A stretch of 32,840 bases of DNA from Rhodocollybia butyracea (lineage: Eukaryota; Basidiomycota; Agaricomycetes; Agaricales; Omphalotaceae), in NCBI GenBank assembly GCA_015501585.1, contig JADNRY010000652.1:1-32840 (forward strand). Direction: 5' to 3'. The notes below the pieces were generated by a model that did no database searches, was not told where the DNA came from, and saw nothing but the letters and a program-made list of their open reading frames with translations. Shown here in pieces: positions 1-10,679 of the stretch. The translations under genes and the position numbers were made by a program. Within the stretch, counting starts at the first letter, position 1. Every line of letters begins with the position of its first letter.

Positions 1-1282
1 TTAAAGTGGCTAGATGTCACAAGTCGGCAGCGCCAGTACTCTCTAACATATAACGCGGTGCAAATAACTTCTAATTGAAGAAACAACTACCAATCTTGTA
101 CTTGGGAGGTGGCGGGTAGCTTGTATTCCTAGGTAAATACCCTAAGCTTATAGAGGAGAGAGAGAGTTTAATACAAAAAGATACAAAACACACAGACTTT
201 AAGAGAGAAACTGAGAGAGGGCTAGGAAAGGAAACTCGTCACCATAAAGGGTATATAGGATATGGTAATGTCCAAACTACTATGTATGCCCAAATCGGGT
301 AGGAACTCGTATATATTAAAATGGTTAAAGTCCTTTGGTCCTAGACGGTAATCCGCCCCGCGGTCCACAGGTTCATCTTTCAGGCAGTGGTGCTCGTACC
401 TTGTGTACTTGCTATCCCCCGTCTTACCCATGGAATTATAATGTTAATGGCGGGCTCGTTGTACTCCTCTGGTCAGAAGTAGTATTTGGAACAACTAACC
501 CAGTGGACACTACTAGTATCATATAGGTTGAGCCGGCTGGCCTAGTATCTATAAGTGTATTTCTTTCTAGATTACTTTTGGCCGATGTTCTACAATCTCT
601 TGGGAGGTGGTACACTTCCATGTACCGGTAAGTCTCCCCTATGGTCTGTGCTGGTCTTGGCATGCGATTTATAATATTTGGGTTATCTTCAGCAACACGG
701 TACCGAGTCTTAGTCAAATTCGCTAGTTGACTCTGTCGGACAGTATCTCTGCCTCGTTCCGGACCATGACTTCGGAATATCTTGATTCCCTGTAAGTTAA
801 TGTTTGGCCCAGAGCCCACTGACAAACAAAGTTTGTTGTGATGTCGGAGAACAACACTGCCTGATGAGTCTTTACAGACAAAACGTTGGACCAAACATCG
901 TGGCCTGTATCTCGCTCTTACCGCACTCAGTCTCCAGTCCGCTCAAAATCGCTCCATAATGATGAACCCCGAAGCTTCAATTTCCATTGGGGACACTCAG
1001 CCTAGCATAGAAATCTACCTGCAAATTTCTCAAAGAAGAGATCTACGTCTAAACCAACCTCCAGCTGCCCTTACAGCGCTATAAGAATGTAAGATGGCCA
1101 CTCTCTGAAATATATATGGGAAGGAGGTAGACTACTCGGCACTATATAAGATCTAAATTCAAAAAAGAGATGTACATATTTAGACGGGAGGGTGATTTTT
1201 GCGAGCACCAAGTGCAAGAGTGCGGGTTTGTGAACTGCGAGCCTCCGTCATCTGATAACTAAAATCGCTAAATCCAAGTATT
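1..1282. other. Unassigned region, no confident gene
   Basis: I see no recognisable gene here. There is a purine-rich GAGAGA tract near 153-225. Two minus-strand open frames lie end to end (894-436, 152 codons, and 431-222, 69 codons), separated by only a few bases in different frames. They could be one decayed coding segment, but their translations match no family I recognise. Base composition is mixed and no RNA gene was seen. Confidence 0.4.
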
Positions 1283-1294
1283 AATCATCCCGTG
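1283..1294. repeat. Left 12-bp target-site duplication of the LINE
   Basis: AATCATCCCGTG occurs here and again at 2250-2261, directly flanking a 5'-truncated LINE. The exact 12-bp match, with an A-rich tail before the second copy, is the expected footprint of target-primed reverse transcription. Confidence 0.85.
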
Positions 1295-1846
1295 GTATAG
1301 AAGGAAACGAGCGTGTGGACCAAGAGGCGGAGAAGGCAGCAGCTGGGAGGTCCAGCAACAGAAGGATACTACCGGAGGAATTACATTGTTGTAAACTCGA
1401 AAAACAACATGATGATCTGTGGAAAAAGTATGTGAAGTTCAAAGATATTGACCCAGCACCAGCCACGAGGGCCAGCTGTAATTACTGGAAGCTATCCCGA
1501 CACCTACCTCGCAAGCCCCTCACCATCCTTACAAAGCTTCGTACTGGTCACATGTGACATTCCCCTCCAAAAACACCTCTACAACATCAAACGAGCAGAC
1601 TCGCCAACATGTCCTTGCTACCGCCGCCATCTGGAGACGGTGTTCCATTATCTCTTCCAATGTTCGGCACACCGGAAGGCGAGGGATTGCCTGCGACAGA
1701 TTGTCAGTAGGAAGCACTGGAATATGAGCTCCCTCTTCACATCACCCAAACTCCTCCGGCACCTTTTTCTATACGTTGACGAAACCAAACGGTTTCACCA
1801 CATTTTTGGGGATCTACCGGAGTTGCCAGAAGAGGAAGACAAGTAG
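1295..1846 (+). pseudogene. LINE ORF2 3' fragment: RNase H end plus C-terminal segment
   Basis: The first frame begins with a GNERVDQEAEKAA motif, which is the conserved end of the RNase H domain of fungal LINE polyproteins (G-x-E-x-A-D/E-x-x-A-K-x-A). It runs on to LPRKPLTILTKLRTGH and then meets a stop at 1555. Translation of the family-like sequence resumes in another frame with IPLQKHLYNIKRADSPTC and continues through ETVFHYLFQC to the stop at 1846. In intact relatives the LRTGH and IPL parts are directly joined, so about 7 extra bases inside a palindromic GTCACATGTGAC (1547-1558) appear to cause the frameshift. Family assignment is from recognised motifs. Domain limits are approximate. 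Confidence 0.8.
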
Positions 1847-2249
1847 GTTCTCGCTCCCTCAGTCTCATTTATCTATCCTTTCCTCTCCTCTCTCTCTCTC
1901 ACTTAGTGTCTACTTCCTATCTTTCTCTCTGTTTTATCTCTCTCACATCTCACATCTCTCTCGCGATTCTCTCATTTCTCTCTTTATACTTTTACATACA
2001 TACATTACTTACCTTACTTTACCTATCCACCACGACGCACGGACACTTTACACACCACTGACTAGTGCGTAATCTGGCAGAGAGCACGCTCTCGCCTTGT
2101 TCCTCTGGGAACTTACCGTTGCAGGCAGATGCATCTACCATGACAGACCATATATCTCTATTGTTGTACCTACTGTATGTATACTCGCTACCATACGCTA
2201 TCGCGCAAATGTGAATAAATATGAGTTAAAAATAACTAATAAATAAAAA
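1295..2249 (+). mobile_element. 5'-truncated non-LTR retrotransposon (LINE) copy
   Basis: The insertion is bounded by a 12-bp target-site duplication and ends in an A-rich tail (about 2213-2250, AATAAA-like and A-runs). The 5' end starts inside the RNase H domain, so reverse transcription stopped early. It holds the tail of the RNase H domain, a His/Cys-containing C-terminal segment, then a CT-rich 3' untranslated region (about 1850-2040, many TCTC repeats). The coding part is broken by a frameshift near 1550. Similar RT-RNase H LINEs are common in fungi. The copy lacks endonuclease and reverse transcriptase and cannot move by itself. It sits just downstream of decayed minus-strand coding sequence. 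Confidence 0.85.
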
Positions 2250-2261
2250 AATCATCCCGTG
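2250..2261. repeat. Right 12-bp target-site duplication of the LINE
   Basis: Exact second copy of AATCATCCCGTG (first at 1283-1294), immediately after the A-rich 3' tail of the LINE. Confidence 0.85.
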
Positions 2262-3400
2262 AATAAGAGATAGGTATTTGACTCTATTTACTGTACTTCC
2301 AGGCTTTGCGTAAGCCCATTGTTCATGAGCTTCTGTTGGGATAGGAGGGAGTGATGACTCCGAATGAGACAGGACAAGACAAAGATTTGCTTGCAGGTCC
2401 CTCTGCGTTTCCTGTGATGCCATATTCAATGTGCAGTAAACAATGGTATAACTCTGGAGTATGTATGAGTTCCCAGCCCCTACTTTCCTCTGGTAACCGC
2501 TCCAGAGTTGCTCCAGATGATAAGTTTTGAGACTCCTTACAAATGCCAGCCGCAGCTAAAACGTTTCCCATGAGCGCAAGAGCGCAAGAGAAGGAACAAG
2601 TTGCCAAGGTTCGTCTAAATATGCGGTGAATCTTCCGCAGATGCCATCTTTGCTTTTGCAACCAGTCTAGCTGCACGTTCACTGGCACAGACTGGGACGA
2701 TTATGGCCCAAGCGAGCTGAACATCAATGACAATTGATGGTCATGGGAAGGCTATTATGTCGGGATCGAGTCGGCATAGTGGCATCAGTTACCATGTTTT
2801 TTTTGTGATTGCCCAGCCCCGGCCCATAAATCGATACACAGACAGCGAGTAGAGACAACAAGCAGCGACCTAAAATTCCACATGACTGAGCTTTTACTGT
2901 AGCAAGATTAGCAATGAAACTTGAAGGGATCCAGGAATTTTGAGGAGCAAGCAAGACAGTAAACCGACACCTATGAAGGGGCGCGTTCGTCGGAAGTGAC
3001 TGAGCTGAACCTGTAGGAGGCGTAAGAGTACAAGGAAAAAGGCACTGGGGATGGGGAGGGGAAGCGAAGGGAGTATATACCATCGTTGATATCATGTCAT
3101 GGCCAAGATAGTGGGACGGGTGGTGGAGTAGGTAGAAATAGGACCATTACGAAACGAGTTAGTCTCGTAGTCGCATCACTGTTGTCTACGCTCTCCACTG
3201 AAGGGAAGATCATTCCCGAAACATGATCCTGCCAGAAATTACACAGAGCTCCAGAAATTCCTACCCTCCCAACAGACGAGGCTGTCCACAAATCAATACC
3301 CTGTTCATACGAAGGTATTAGTGGCATTAAGGGAGTCGGTTGCAGTGAGATATAGAATGACAACAGCCTATATGAACTATATTATTACGCAGGTGAGTCT
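2262..3400 (-). pseudogene. Decayed minus-strand coding region of unknown function
   Basis: Several minus-strand segments read like real protein but in changing frames. One lies at about 3363-3200, with WTASSVGRVGISGALCNFW and then DNSDATTRLTRFV. Another lies at about 2720-2610, with DVQLAWAIIVPVC and then RAARLVAKAKMASAED, followed one frame away by DEPWQLVPSLALLRSW. A C-terminal-like segment at about 2420-2290 holds SLPPIPTEAHEQWAY. A possible intron (about 3050-3020) ends in CTACAG. I do not recognise the family. The frame changes could be introns, decay or single-base sequence errors. The LINE inserted just beyond its presumed 3' end. Treat the limits as a guess. Confidence 0.3.
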
Positions 3401-4500
3401 GGTACCAGATTAGAAGGATGAACTCGGGGGCTTCTCCATCCGTGTTTTCCATCTCAGCCTCTAGGCTCCCTTACCAAACTTATTTTGTCACGATGACCTA
3501 ACGCCTCAGCCTGGTGATATATCCCATCGCCATTGTAAGTCCCCTCACACTCTCTGTTGAAGGAGTAACTGGCGGCTTGGTACCGAATCAGCGTTCTGAA
3601 CCTTGGGACTGGCCACTGGGTTGTGCTTTGACTCCAAGCCCTTGGTGAAATACTTCCTTTTAGAACGAGGGCAGAGACAACAACACGGCGGTGTGGAAAG
3701 TGATCTTCACTGGCAAAATAATTAAAGCGTAAAGGGATGGGTTTGACGGGGAGAGAACAAACAGGAGAACTTCTAATCTGATAGTTTGTGTATGACTGTT
3801 CAATGTTCAACGTTCAACAGTGGCAGAGGGTATCTATCGCACTCCTATCTGCACAAGAACTGTTCCACGCCCATCGATGTGTGGAAAAAGGCTGTCTCTT
3901 CCTAGATGTACAAGTCCGGGAAAGGAAATTGACTCGACGTTGGCAGTGTATAATGATGTCCCAGGATAGCGGATGGCCGATGATTGGCAGAGGAAAAAGC
4001 TAGTGCTGGTGTTTTTCGAACACAGAGTAAACAGTTTCGATTAAGGATAGTGAGAATAGTTCGACATGTACCGAATCTTCAGGAAGGAATAGTGAGGATA
4101 GGGATAAGTTGGAAACCAAGGTCTGGGGCCACATCTCGATATCTGAACTTGATGAACACAGCGATATCGATACCGATACAGCATTATCTATATGCGGGTA
4201 TCTATATATCAGTGGCGGACAAAGCATCAACAACTGTACGCACATAGCTTGATAAATTCCTTTAGGAAAAAACGAGTCCTTCCTTGGCCGTGAATTAACA
4301 TGTCCATCCAGTTCCATGCTTGATCGACCCAAGTGTAAAAAGTGGTAAAAAGGCGACTGGTTTTCCTTACTTGCTCGAAGAGTTCACCAGCACTATCAAG
4401 CCCGCCGAAAGTCATACGACGGAGCATTACAGTTGTTGGCAGTTATCTGAATCTTCTCCTTTTTGTATTGTGGCGCGAGTTTGAGAACAGACGTTGGAGC
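3401..4500. other. Unassigned region
   Basis: No confident gene. A 118-codon minus-strand frame at 3810-3454 has no recognisable motif. A minus-strand frame starting at 4427 (MLRRMTFGGLDSAGELFEQ) runs into a good donor-like GTAAGG at about 4370 and could be a first exon. A later segment (HVNSRPRKDSFFPKG, about 4305-4260) is protein-like, but I could not join the two in one frame. Confidence 0.3.
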
Positions 4501-4503
4501 AAT

Positions 4504-4522
4504 GATAGATAGATAGATAGAT
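4504..4522. repeat. (GATA)n microsatellite
   Basis: About five tandem GATA units. A second short GATA run lies near 15027-15040. Confidence 0.8.
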
Positions 4523-4573
4523 GGCGGTCGCATAAAGAAAGAAGGAAACAGCCGGTCCAGGCTGTGCGTCATT

Positions 4574-4581
4574 TGACGTCA
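4574..4581. promoter_or_regulatory. CRE-like palindrome TGACGTCA
   Basis: A perfect 8-bp TGACGTCA, the canonical binding site of ATF/CREB-type bZIP factors. It lies in a GC-richer stretch (about 4540-4830) upstream of the minus-strand frame at 4427. One 8-bp match can occur by chance in a window this size, so function is only suggested. Confidence 0.3.
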
Positions 4582-4897
4582 CGGTTTCTCGAGAGCTACG
4601 TCGTCGTCAAAGATTACTAGCGCTTAGTATCGAGTAGGCTCTGTAACCGCGAGCTACAAGCGATGAATATTTGAATCGATGACCGCGCACTGCGAACAAG
4701 TTTTCGCAAGAGACGGCCCGGGCTAAAAGGCTGGCCGAGTCACGTGGCATCCTCACTCAACTGGCGCGCGCTAGTTTAGTCAACTGTCAAACTAGCGACA
4801 TCCGTCCAGTTAGATTGCCTGCGGCAACCCGACTATTCTGGATCTTGATGCAGCTCATTGTCCAATTAGGGTAGAACCTGAAGGAGTGCTATCACCG

Positions 4898-5381
4898 TCA
4901 ATTTCTACTTTCAAGTCCACTGCTTTTGCTCAACTTGTTCAACTCAAGTTCGACGGTTTTGAAAGCCTCACTCAACCGTCTGGGTTCACCTGCTATTGAT
5001 AGACCATGTACATCACAGACACTGCCTGGCAGTGGCGAGCGAGGCAATGATGCTATCGGTTCCCTCGCGTCTCCAAGCCTAATCGTCCATTCCATGATTA
5101 GTACTATCCGAAGTCTCTCGCCATGCAAGTTCTGAATCTGGGCTTGGTCTTGGGCTTGGTGTGCTTTTGGTAGTCACGATACCGGTGAGATACTCTCCTA
5201 TCTTGTTCCTCCAGCAGTCCTCCATTTCAGGCAGACCTAATCCAAAATCTATATCAGGGTTCAGCAGTGTACATCTTTTGTTGATCGATTTGACAAAGGT
5301 AACAGCACATACCAACGTTACCAGATAATGCATACAAACTTCCGTAAAGAGGAAAGGAACATCTGGGGGCAAGAAGCACAC
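4898..5381 (-). CDS. Possible minus-strand coding segment, unknown function
   Basis: Two overlapping minus-strand frames cover this stretch: 5381-5079 (100 codons, with LLNPDIDFGLGLPEMEDCW and a Pro/Ser-rich stretch) and 5128-4898 (76 codons, with GDAREPIASLPRSPLPGSV and a charged tail). A GTAACG to AAAAG intron (about 5320-5270) could remove the hydrophobic start of the first frame. I do not recognise a family, and the shift between the frames is not explained by a clear intron. If real, it is transcribed divergently from the membrane-protein gene starting at 5573, with about 190 bp between them. Confidence 0.25.
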
Positions 5382-5572
5382 GTCGCATCCAGTCGACTGT
5401 TAACTGTTTTTCGGGACGCCAACATAATGATAGCTCTAAGTATATCTGAGTAAGCTTCAGACCTTCAAGTTAGAACAACAAATGAAAATGATCGATTATC
5501 CAGACAAAACGCTTCCACCTGCACCTCCCCTCTTACGCCCTTTCTCTACAGGACCATTCAAATTCAAAAGCT

Positions 5573-6866
5573 ATGCTCTTCGACGAGAGTAGCATCCTTG
5601 CTGCAGTTGGCGATGAAACCGCACTTAGTGTTGTCGAAACCGTTGTAATGTGTGTTGTATTTGGTTTGTTCTTCCTGACTTTATATACTTGGTTCAGTGT
5701 GCTTACCAATACTGTAGGTTTTTACGTTGCTGTTGCTACTATAGCATTATATTTCCTCGGGTAGATGTCGGCTTCAAGCTCTTCTGTTTCCAATTCTGTG
5801 ACTAAGCCACTTTGCAGTCAAAAGGGTTCACAAAAATTACCGGTCCTCGTTCTGTTCATTATCCAAACCATTCTTATCCTTGTTTCCGGCTGGCAATTTG
5901 TGTTATGGAATGGAAGTTTTCTGGACTTGTTCTTTTGTGTGTTCATGGATTCAAAACTAGATTTTGACCAGGACCTGGCGAAGCGAATTGCTGTCTGTGA
6001 TATCCACGTCAAAGGATGGATTAGCATGCAGGGATGGCCTGCATATCTCAATGTTTGTGAACTTTTTACTTAGCTTCCTATGTGCCAACTTAAAATCATC
6101 TAGCTTCTAGTTGGTGACGTTGTTGTAGTGTGGAGAGCCTGGGCATTATGGGAATCTCATTCTGGCGTTCAATGGATGTTAGTAATTTTGGGCATATGCA
6201 ATGGAGGTAGGTTACAGTAGAGTGATCTTAGGCGTTCATTCTAAAGGGCAATACCTTTAGTTGCAAACATTGTGGATAATCTATACAGCTCTGACTTAAA
6301 ATTCTTGGATACAGCTGGTCCTACTATGCAGCTGTTCTTGACAAACTTTTATCTCATATTGTCGCTGGGGCTAAATATTCTAGCAACCATGCTTATTGCA
6401 TACAAAACCTGGTAACCGTAGCACAAGTGCCATCATGACAATCATATTAACTCATAGTGATAGGATCCATTCAAACACAATAAGACTCTTGTATGCTGAA
6501 GGGCATTCCAAGCGCTCGCCTTCATTCAACGTGCTTGTCTTTTTGGTGGAGTCAGGGGCTACCTTTTGCATTATACAAGTGAAGTTTTTGAGATTTTACC
6601 CATCCAATCGGACACTAACTGGAAGTACATACAACCCAGGCTGGATATTGTACACTAAGCATACTTGCTTCACCTTCACTATTGGACGCTGTGCCTCCGT
6701 GTTTGCAACGTCTACCATCATATCAAACGCAGCTGCTATTCTACTTGTAAGTAGATCCTTGAGCAAAGATCTTGTTCCTGATTCATCTTTCTTCCAGGCT
6801 TTTTATCCGGCATCAGTAACAATAATGTCTCATTTGATGCTATATCGTACAGTGTATTTAGGATGA
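5573..6866 (+). pseudogene. Multi-pass membrane protein, copy 1 (7 exons, one apparent frameshift)
   Basis: Deduced exons are 5573-5760, 5818-6052, 6104-6206, 6261-6411, 6464-6578, 6640-6746 and 6798-6866, about 322 codons with seven or eight hydrophobic segments. It carries the VGDVVVVWRAWALW motif (exon 3), an ILATMLIAYKTW segment (exon 4), LVFLVESGATFC (exon 5) and a short FYPASVTIMSHL end. These are hallmarks of a large uncharacterised basidiomycete membrane-protein family. It is closely paralogous to 15621-16937: exons 1, 2, 3 and 5 have identical lengths and all introns match. Exon 6 is 107 nt against 108 in the paralog, and the frame changes inside it (about 6665-6700), so one base seems missing. 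This may be a pseudogene or a sequence error. Function is unknown; a receptor or sensor role is only a guess. Confidence 0.75.
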
Positions 6867-7339
6867 TGGCATGGCTCTGCGCGAACTCCCTGGCTCCTAT
6901 CTTTGTGTCTTTGTGTCGGAGTGTTCTCGCATTTCCGGTCAAAAGAGTTGCCCACTGGCATTACGCTCCTACCACTGCAAAGACGGTGTCAAACATCTTG
7001 CTGGCTCCTGAGTCTCTGACTGGATAATCTTGAAGTACAATGTTGGTACAACGTGCCGAGTCCAAACAAAGTTCAAACCTGATCTCCCACTGCCATGCAG
7101 GATATTTTCAATTTGGATCTGGGATAACTCTGACCCTTCAATGCATGCCTCGGAACTGGGAAAACCAAGTTTCCCATTTTATTTGGAGTCATAGCGACTC
7201 ATAAGTAACTTACACTTGTAATTGTACAGCTATTTTAGATGATAGAAGAATATAGATATACGGAAGGCAATTCAGGGGGAAATCCTGGTCATACTTGATC
7301 AACCTGTACATTGGAATGGGCGTTAGTTAGGTCAACTTT
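6867..7339. other. Intergenic region between convergent genes
   Basis: This lies between the end of membrane-protein copy 1 (plus) and the end of the DUF6534-type gene (minus). I see no gene or repeat in it. Confidence 0.5.
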
Positions 7340-9250
7340 CTATAAGGAGAACCTCCTAACTTGCGCCTCTGCTTTCTCGAAGCACTGTGGGGAGTATGTC
7401 ATCTCTATCTCCTCGCCATTCCCATCGGTTGTTATGTGTTGCTCCAAGTCAACTTGGATATTGACTGGCCTGGGGTAAGTTGACCGAGTAGAATTGGTGA
7501 TTGTGGTCGTCTCTGTAAAGCCTGTAAGGCCGTTTGTGCCATATTGGATTAAATGCGTATCAGCATGAAAGTAGTGGCGCGAGTTCAGCGTGCCAAGTAG
7601 GGCATTGACATATACTAGGAGCAAGTTAGGTGAGATGAGCCTACAGAACAAAGTTAGAATATTTACATTCCCCCGTCATGAAGTCCAGGAGAATTGCCAA
7701 ATATTTGTTGTGCTGACCGCAAACTGAAATATATGTTAGCTCGTCTCCTGTTGGAATCTGGTTGGAATGATCTATCCGTGACGCCACTTACAGCCACAAC
7801 TTGAATAAATGCTGCGAATCTGTGACAGGATCAGGCACCCACAAGTGATATAAAGAATCAAGCCCTACGTGCACAACAAAAGTCGGTTGACTGCATAGAT
7901 AATCAGAGTGTTAATGACGGTGTTGGTTCTGAAATGGCATTTCGAAACCATTAGAAAGATCATTACTTGATGTGAAATTTCCAATTACTTTGAAAAGTTG
8001 CTCCGGTTTTCCTTGAGCAGGATGCAGAGAGCAACGGTAATTGCAGAGTCTGATAGGATCCGCACTACGGCCCTGGGCAGGGGTCCCATTGGCTGGTTGT
8101 TCGTTTCAGTAATTTGTTGAAGCAGAAATTTTTTTACATACGACAACTTGATAGAAATACATAAACTGCCACTTCCGCACTCTGTTTTTTGGTCAGTTAA
8201 ACGTCATGGAAAGATAGCGGAACTTCTTACTCTATGGCAATTGACACTAATTCCAGCGTGAGTAATGGATTATGAGCACTTTCGCTGATGTAGCTATGTA
8301 GAGTTGCACATACCCACTCCAAATGCTGGTGAAAATCGGTTAAATGAGATCATTTAGGTAGTGAACACAGTGGGTAAACATTTGCTCACCGAAATGCACT
8401 AAAATAAGCACCACCTAAATGAATATGTTTATTTGTTAAATATTTATTTGCTTGAGTGGATGTCTGTATACCAGAAGTATAGAAAGTGGAAGTTTCCACT
8501 TTTGTTTCGTCACTGACAATGGGAGCCATAAGCTTAGAATCATGAGAAGTATTCCGCGCTCACTGACATTTTATGATTTGCCAAGCAAAAAAGCTAGCAT
8601 AAGCATTATAACAGTTAAATGTGAATTCAATGGTGGCCAAAATCCTGACGCACAGTTGAACAATTGCGGAAATTGCTGTCTGTTTGCCATGTATGTCAGT
8701 CAGCATATTCCTTGATCTAAGCCATGAACCAATTACATTGACGGCAACAGAAGCCTAAAGGCATGTTAGTTTGGTAAAGTCTAGTGCAAATCAGGTCGAC
8801 AGAACATACGAAGAATTGCCTAGAATGATATATCAGAATATGGATTCGGGAAAACAATGCATATAGCTACCAGCTTCCTCCAACCACTACCGTGGGGTCG
8901 CCATAGCTCTTGATCTGTTTTGTCCACCTCTGTTTAGAATAAAATATGGGATTAACAGGAGTTATCTAGCTCACAACATATAGATAGATTGTCTGGATTA
9001 CTGGGACAGATTATTACATCAGCCTCCACACAAGACTGTTGTACTAATACTTACAGAACACGGTGTGCACGGTATCTAAGAACCTGTGAAATCTTGTGTA
9101 AATGTAACGCAGGCCACAAACGCTTGCACTCACATCAATTCCCAAACCTGAGTAATACTTTCAGCCATTTACTACAAGGAACTACATCGAGAGAAACATA
9201 CCATAGCTTTGATCCATTTGGAGTCCCTTTATAATAAAGGTGATAGAAAT
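7340..9250 (-). pseudogene. DUF6534-type membrane protein gene, probably decayed
   Basis: The last exon (7640-7340) encodes LLLVYVNALLGTLNSRHYF, which matches the conserved end of the DUF6534 domain ('...YVNALLATLNSR'), followed by a polar tail. Upstream pieces appear in the expected order: AITVALCILLKENRSNFSK (about 8058-8000), then, after a 50-60 bp intron, TNTVINTLIIYAVNR (about 7940-7885). Before these come SYGDPTVVVGGSW (about 8915-8880), a short exon with LDTVHTVF (about 9083-9055, followed by GTAAGT) and YPILICINTKAYFYH (about 9285-9230). An in-frame TAG (plus 7865-7867) and unclear joins in the middle suggest decay. The family is a basidiomycete integral membrane domain of unknown function. 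Confidence 0.6.
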
Positions 9251-10430
9251 AAGCCTTTGTGTTAATGCAAATGAGTATGGGGTAGATGTCAGTTGTTCTG
9301 CAAATATACCTGGAGCGTCACTATGCCATACAAAATACACGTGACGATGACCATAACTAGGGCAGCACCTTTAGTGCAGGGTCAGTGGAGGTCGTACATG
9401 AGATCGGTGCGTTTAGCCTACCGAAGATCTGCTCAAAGGTCGCGGCGGACACTGGATGGGTTATGACCTCAGGCAGCATACTGTTGCTGTGGTTGGCCAT
9501 GGTATGGCGAGGGAGTAGTGGGTGTCAGGAACTTATGACTTGTTATAAGGCCTTGAGGATGAAGTGAGAATGGTGCAGCGATAACAGCAATCAATGCTGT
9601 ATCAGATCTAATTGCATGGTAAATCACCTTGAAATAGCCATCTTTACGATATGAGTGGCTTTGATCTCTGTCATCTGACACTAAGGAGTTGTGGGGATCA
9701 GCAATGAGGAGCTGCTCTTCACAGCCTACAGCTTGAAGTACAGTTTCGGAGCAAGGAAGGAGGGAAATTGAACACCGATAACTTGATTCATTTCTTTTCT
9801 CATAGGGTTTCCACTTGTATATTCATAGGATCCCATCATATGATCTAATTGAGTCTGCAATAATCTATCAGTTCATTCAAGGGCCATTGGCAGGCCCCAC
9901 GCGGGGTGTGTACCAAGTTGCTGGGTGTAAGTTATATGTTAAGAAGAGATCATTAATTTGAAGGACTCTTCGATGTAATTGGAGCAAAGTTATCAAGATC
10001 AAGGAACAAATCGAATAATCATCAATAAGTCACTGCATTTCAAGTTGCATAGTATGCTAGGCTGTTATGTTCAAACGCTCTCCTGCCCTGTTTCATTATA
10101 GGCCATGATTCAAAGGAATATTTGATGTGAAGGATGCAAAAACAATTTGATAGGAGTGGAATGAGAGAGTTCAGCAGGCCAGCTTCGGCCAGTTTCTCAA
10201 GGGATGCACTCTATAACACAAGAATAATCAATTATTACTGGCGCTATCAGTGTCATCAATTCAAAATTATGCATAGGCAACTGGCTATAGCCAGTGGATC
10301 GCAGTGGTTATTAAGTTAGTTATGACTGGGAAGTACCTATGGTAAATATATTGTTACAGAGACTGTCAAAGTAATATACTTGTGAAACTAAACACGATCT
10401 CAATAAGTAGTTACGCAACTTCGATTTCTT
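9251..10430. other. Unassigned region
   Basis: Short open frames only (60-70 codons) without recognisable motifs. No RNA gene or clear repeat was seen. Confidence 0.4.
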
Positions 10431-10477
10431 CGCTGCGGGCTGGAGTTCAATCCCGCGGATGCTTTTTATTTTACAGG

Positions 10478-10496
10478 TTAGGTTAGGGGTTAGGGG
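10478..10496 (+). repeat. Short telomere-like TTAGG/TTAGGGG run
   Basis: The sequence reads TTAGG TTAGGGG TTAGGGG, close to the fungal telomere repeat TTAGGG but with only three imperfect units. A related TTAGGG occurs about 20 bp on. A GC-rich inverted repeat GCGCC-GCA-GGCGC follows at about 10529-10541. This is far too short for a telomere; it could be an interstitial remnant or chance. Confidence 0.4.
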
Positions 10497-10679
10497 CGCC
10501 AAAGGCACTGTGTCAGTTAGGGTCAGGTGCGCCGCAGGCGCTACAAACATTTTAATAGTGCAACAAGGCTTTAGAGTGCCTGCGGATGATTTCCCGTCTT
10601 GGGGGACCCCAAAGGGAGGGAAGGGAAAGTGGGGGCAGGCCCGCAAGTTGCGCTGTTTTGAAATAATAATATAATTACT

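Noticed and set aside
1850..2040. CT-rich tract as an independent microsatellite
   Set aside because: It lies inside the LINE between its stop codon and A-rich tail, within the target-site duplications, so it belongs to the element's 3' UTR.
10430..10465. tRNA-like GAGTTCAATCCCGC (B-box resemblance)
   Set aside because: No 7-nt T-loop with a 5-bp stem, no cloverleaf and no A-box upstream. The GCGGG/CCCGC pairing leaves a 12-nt loop.
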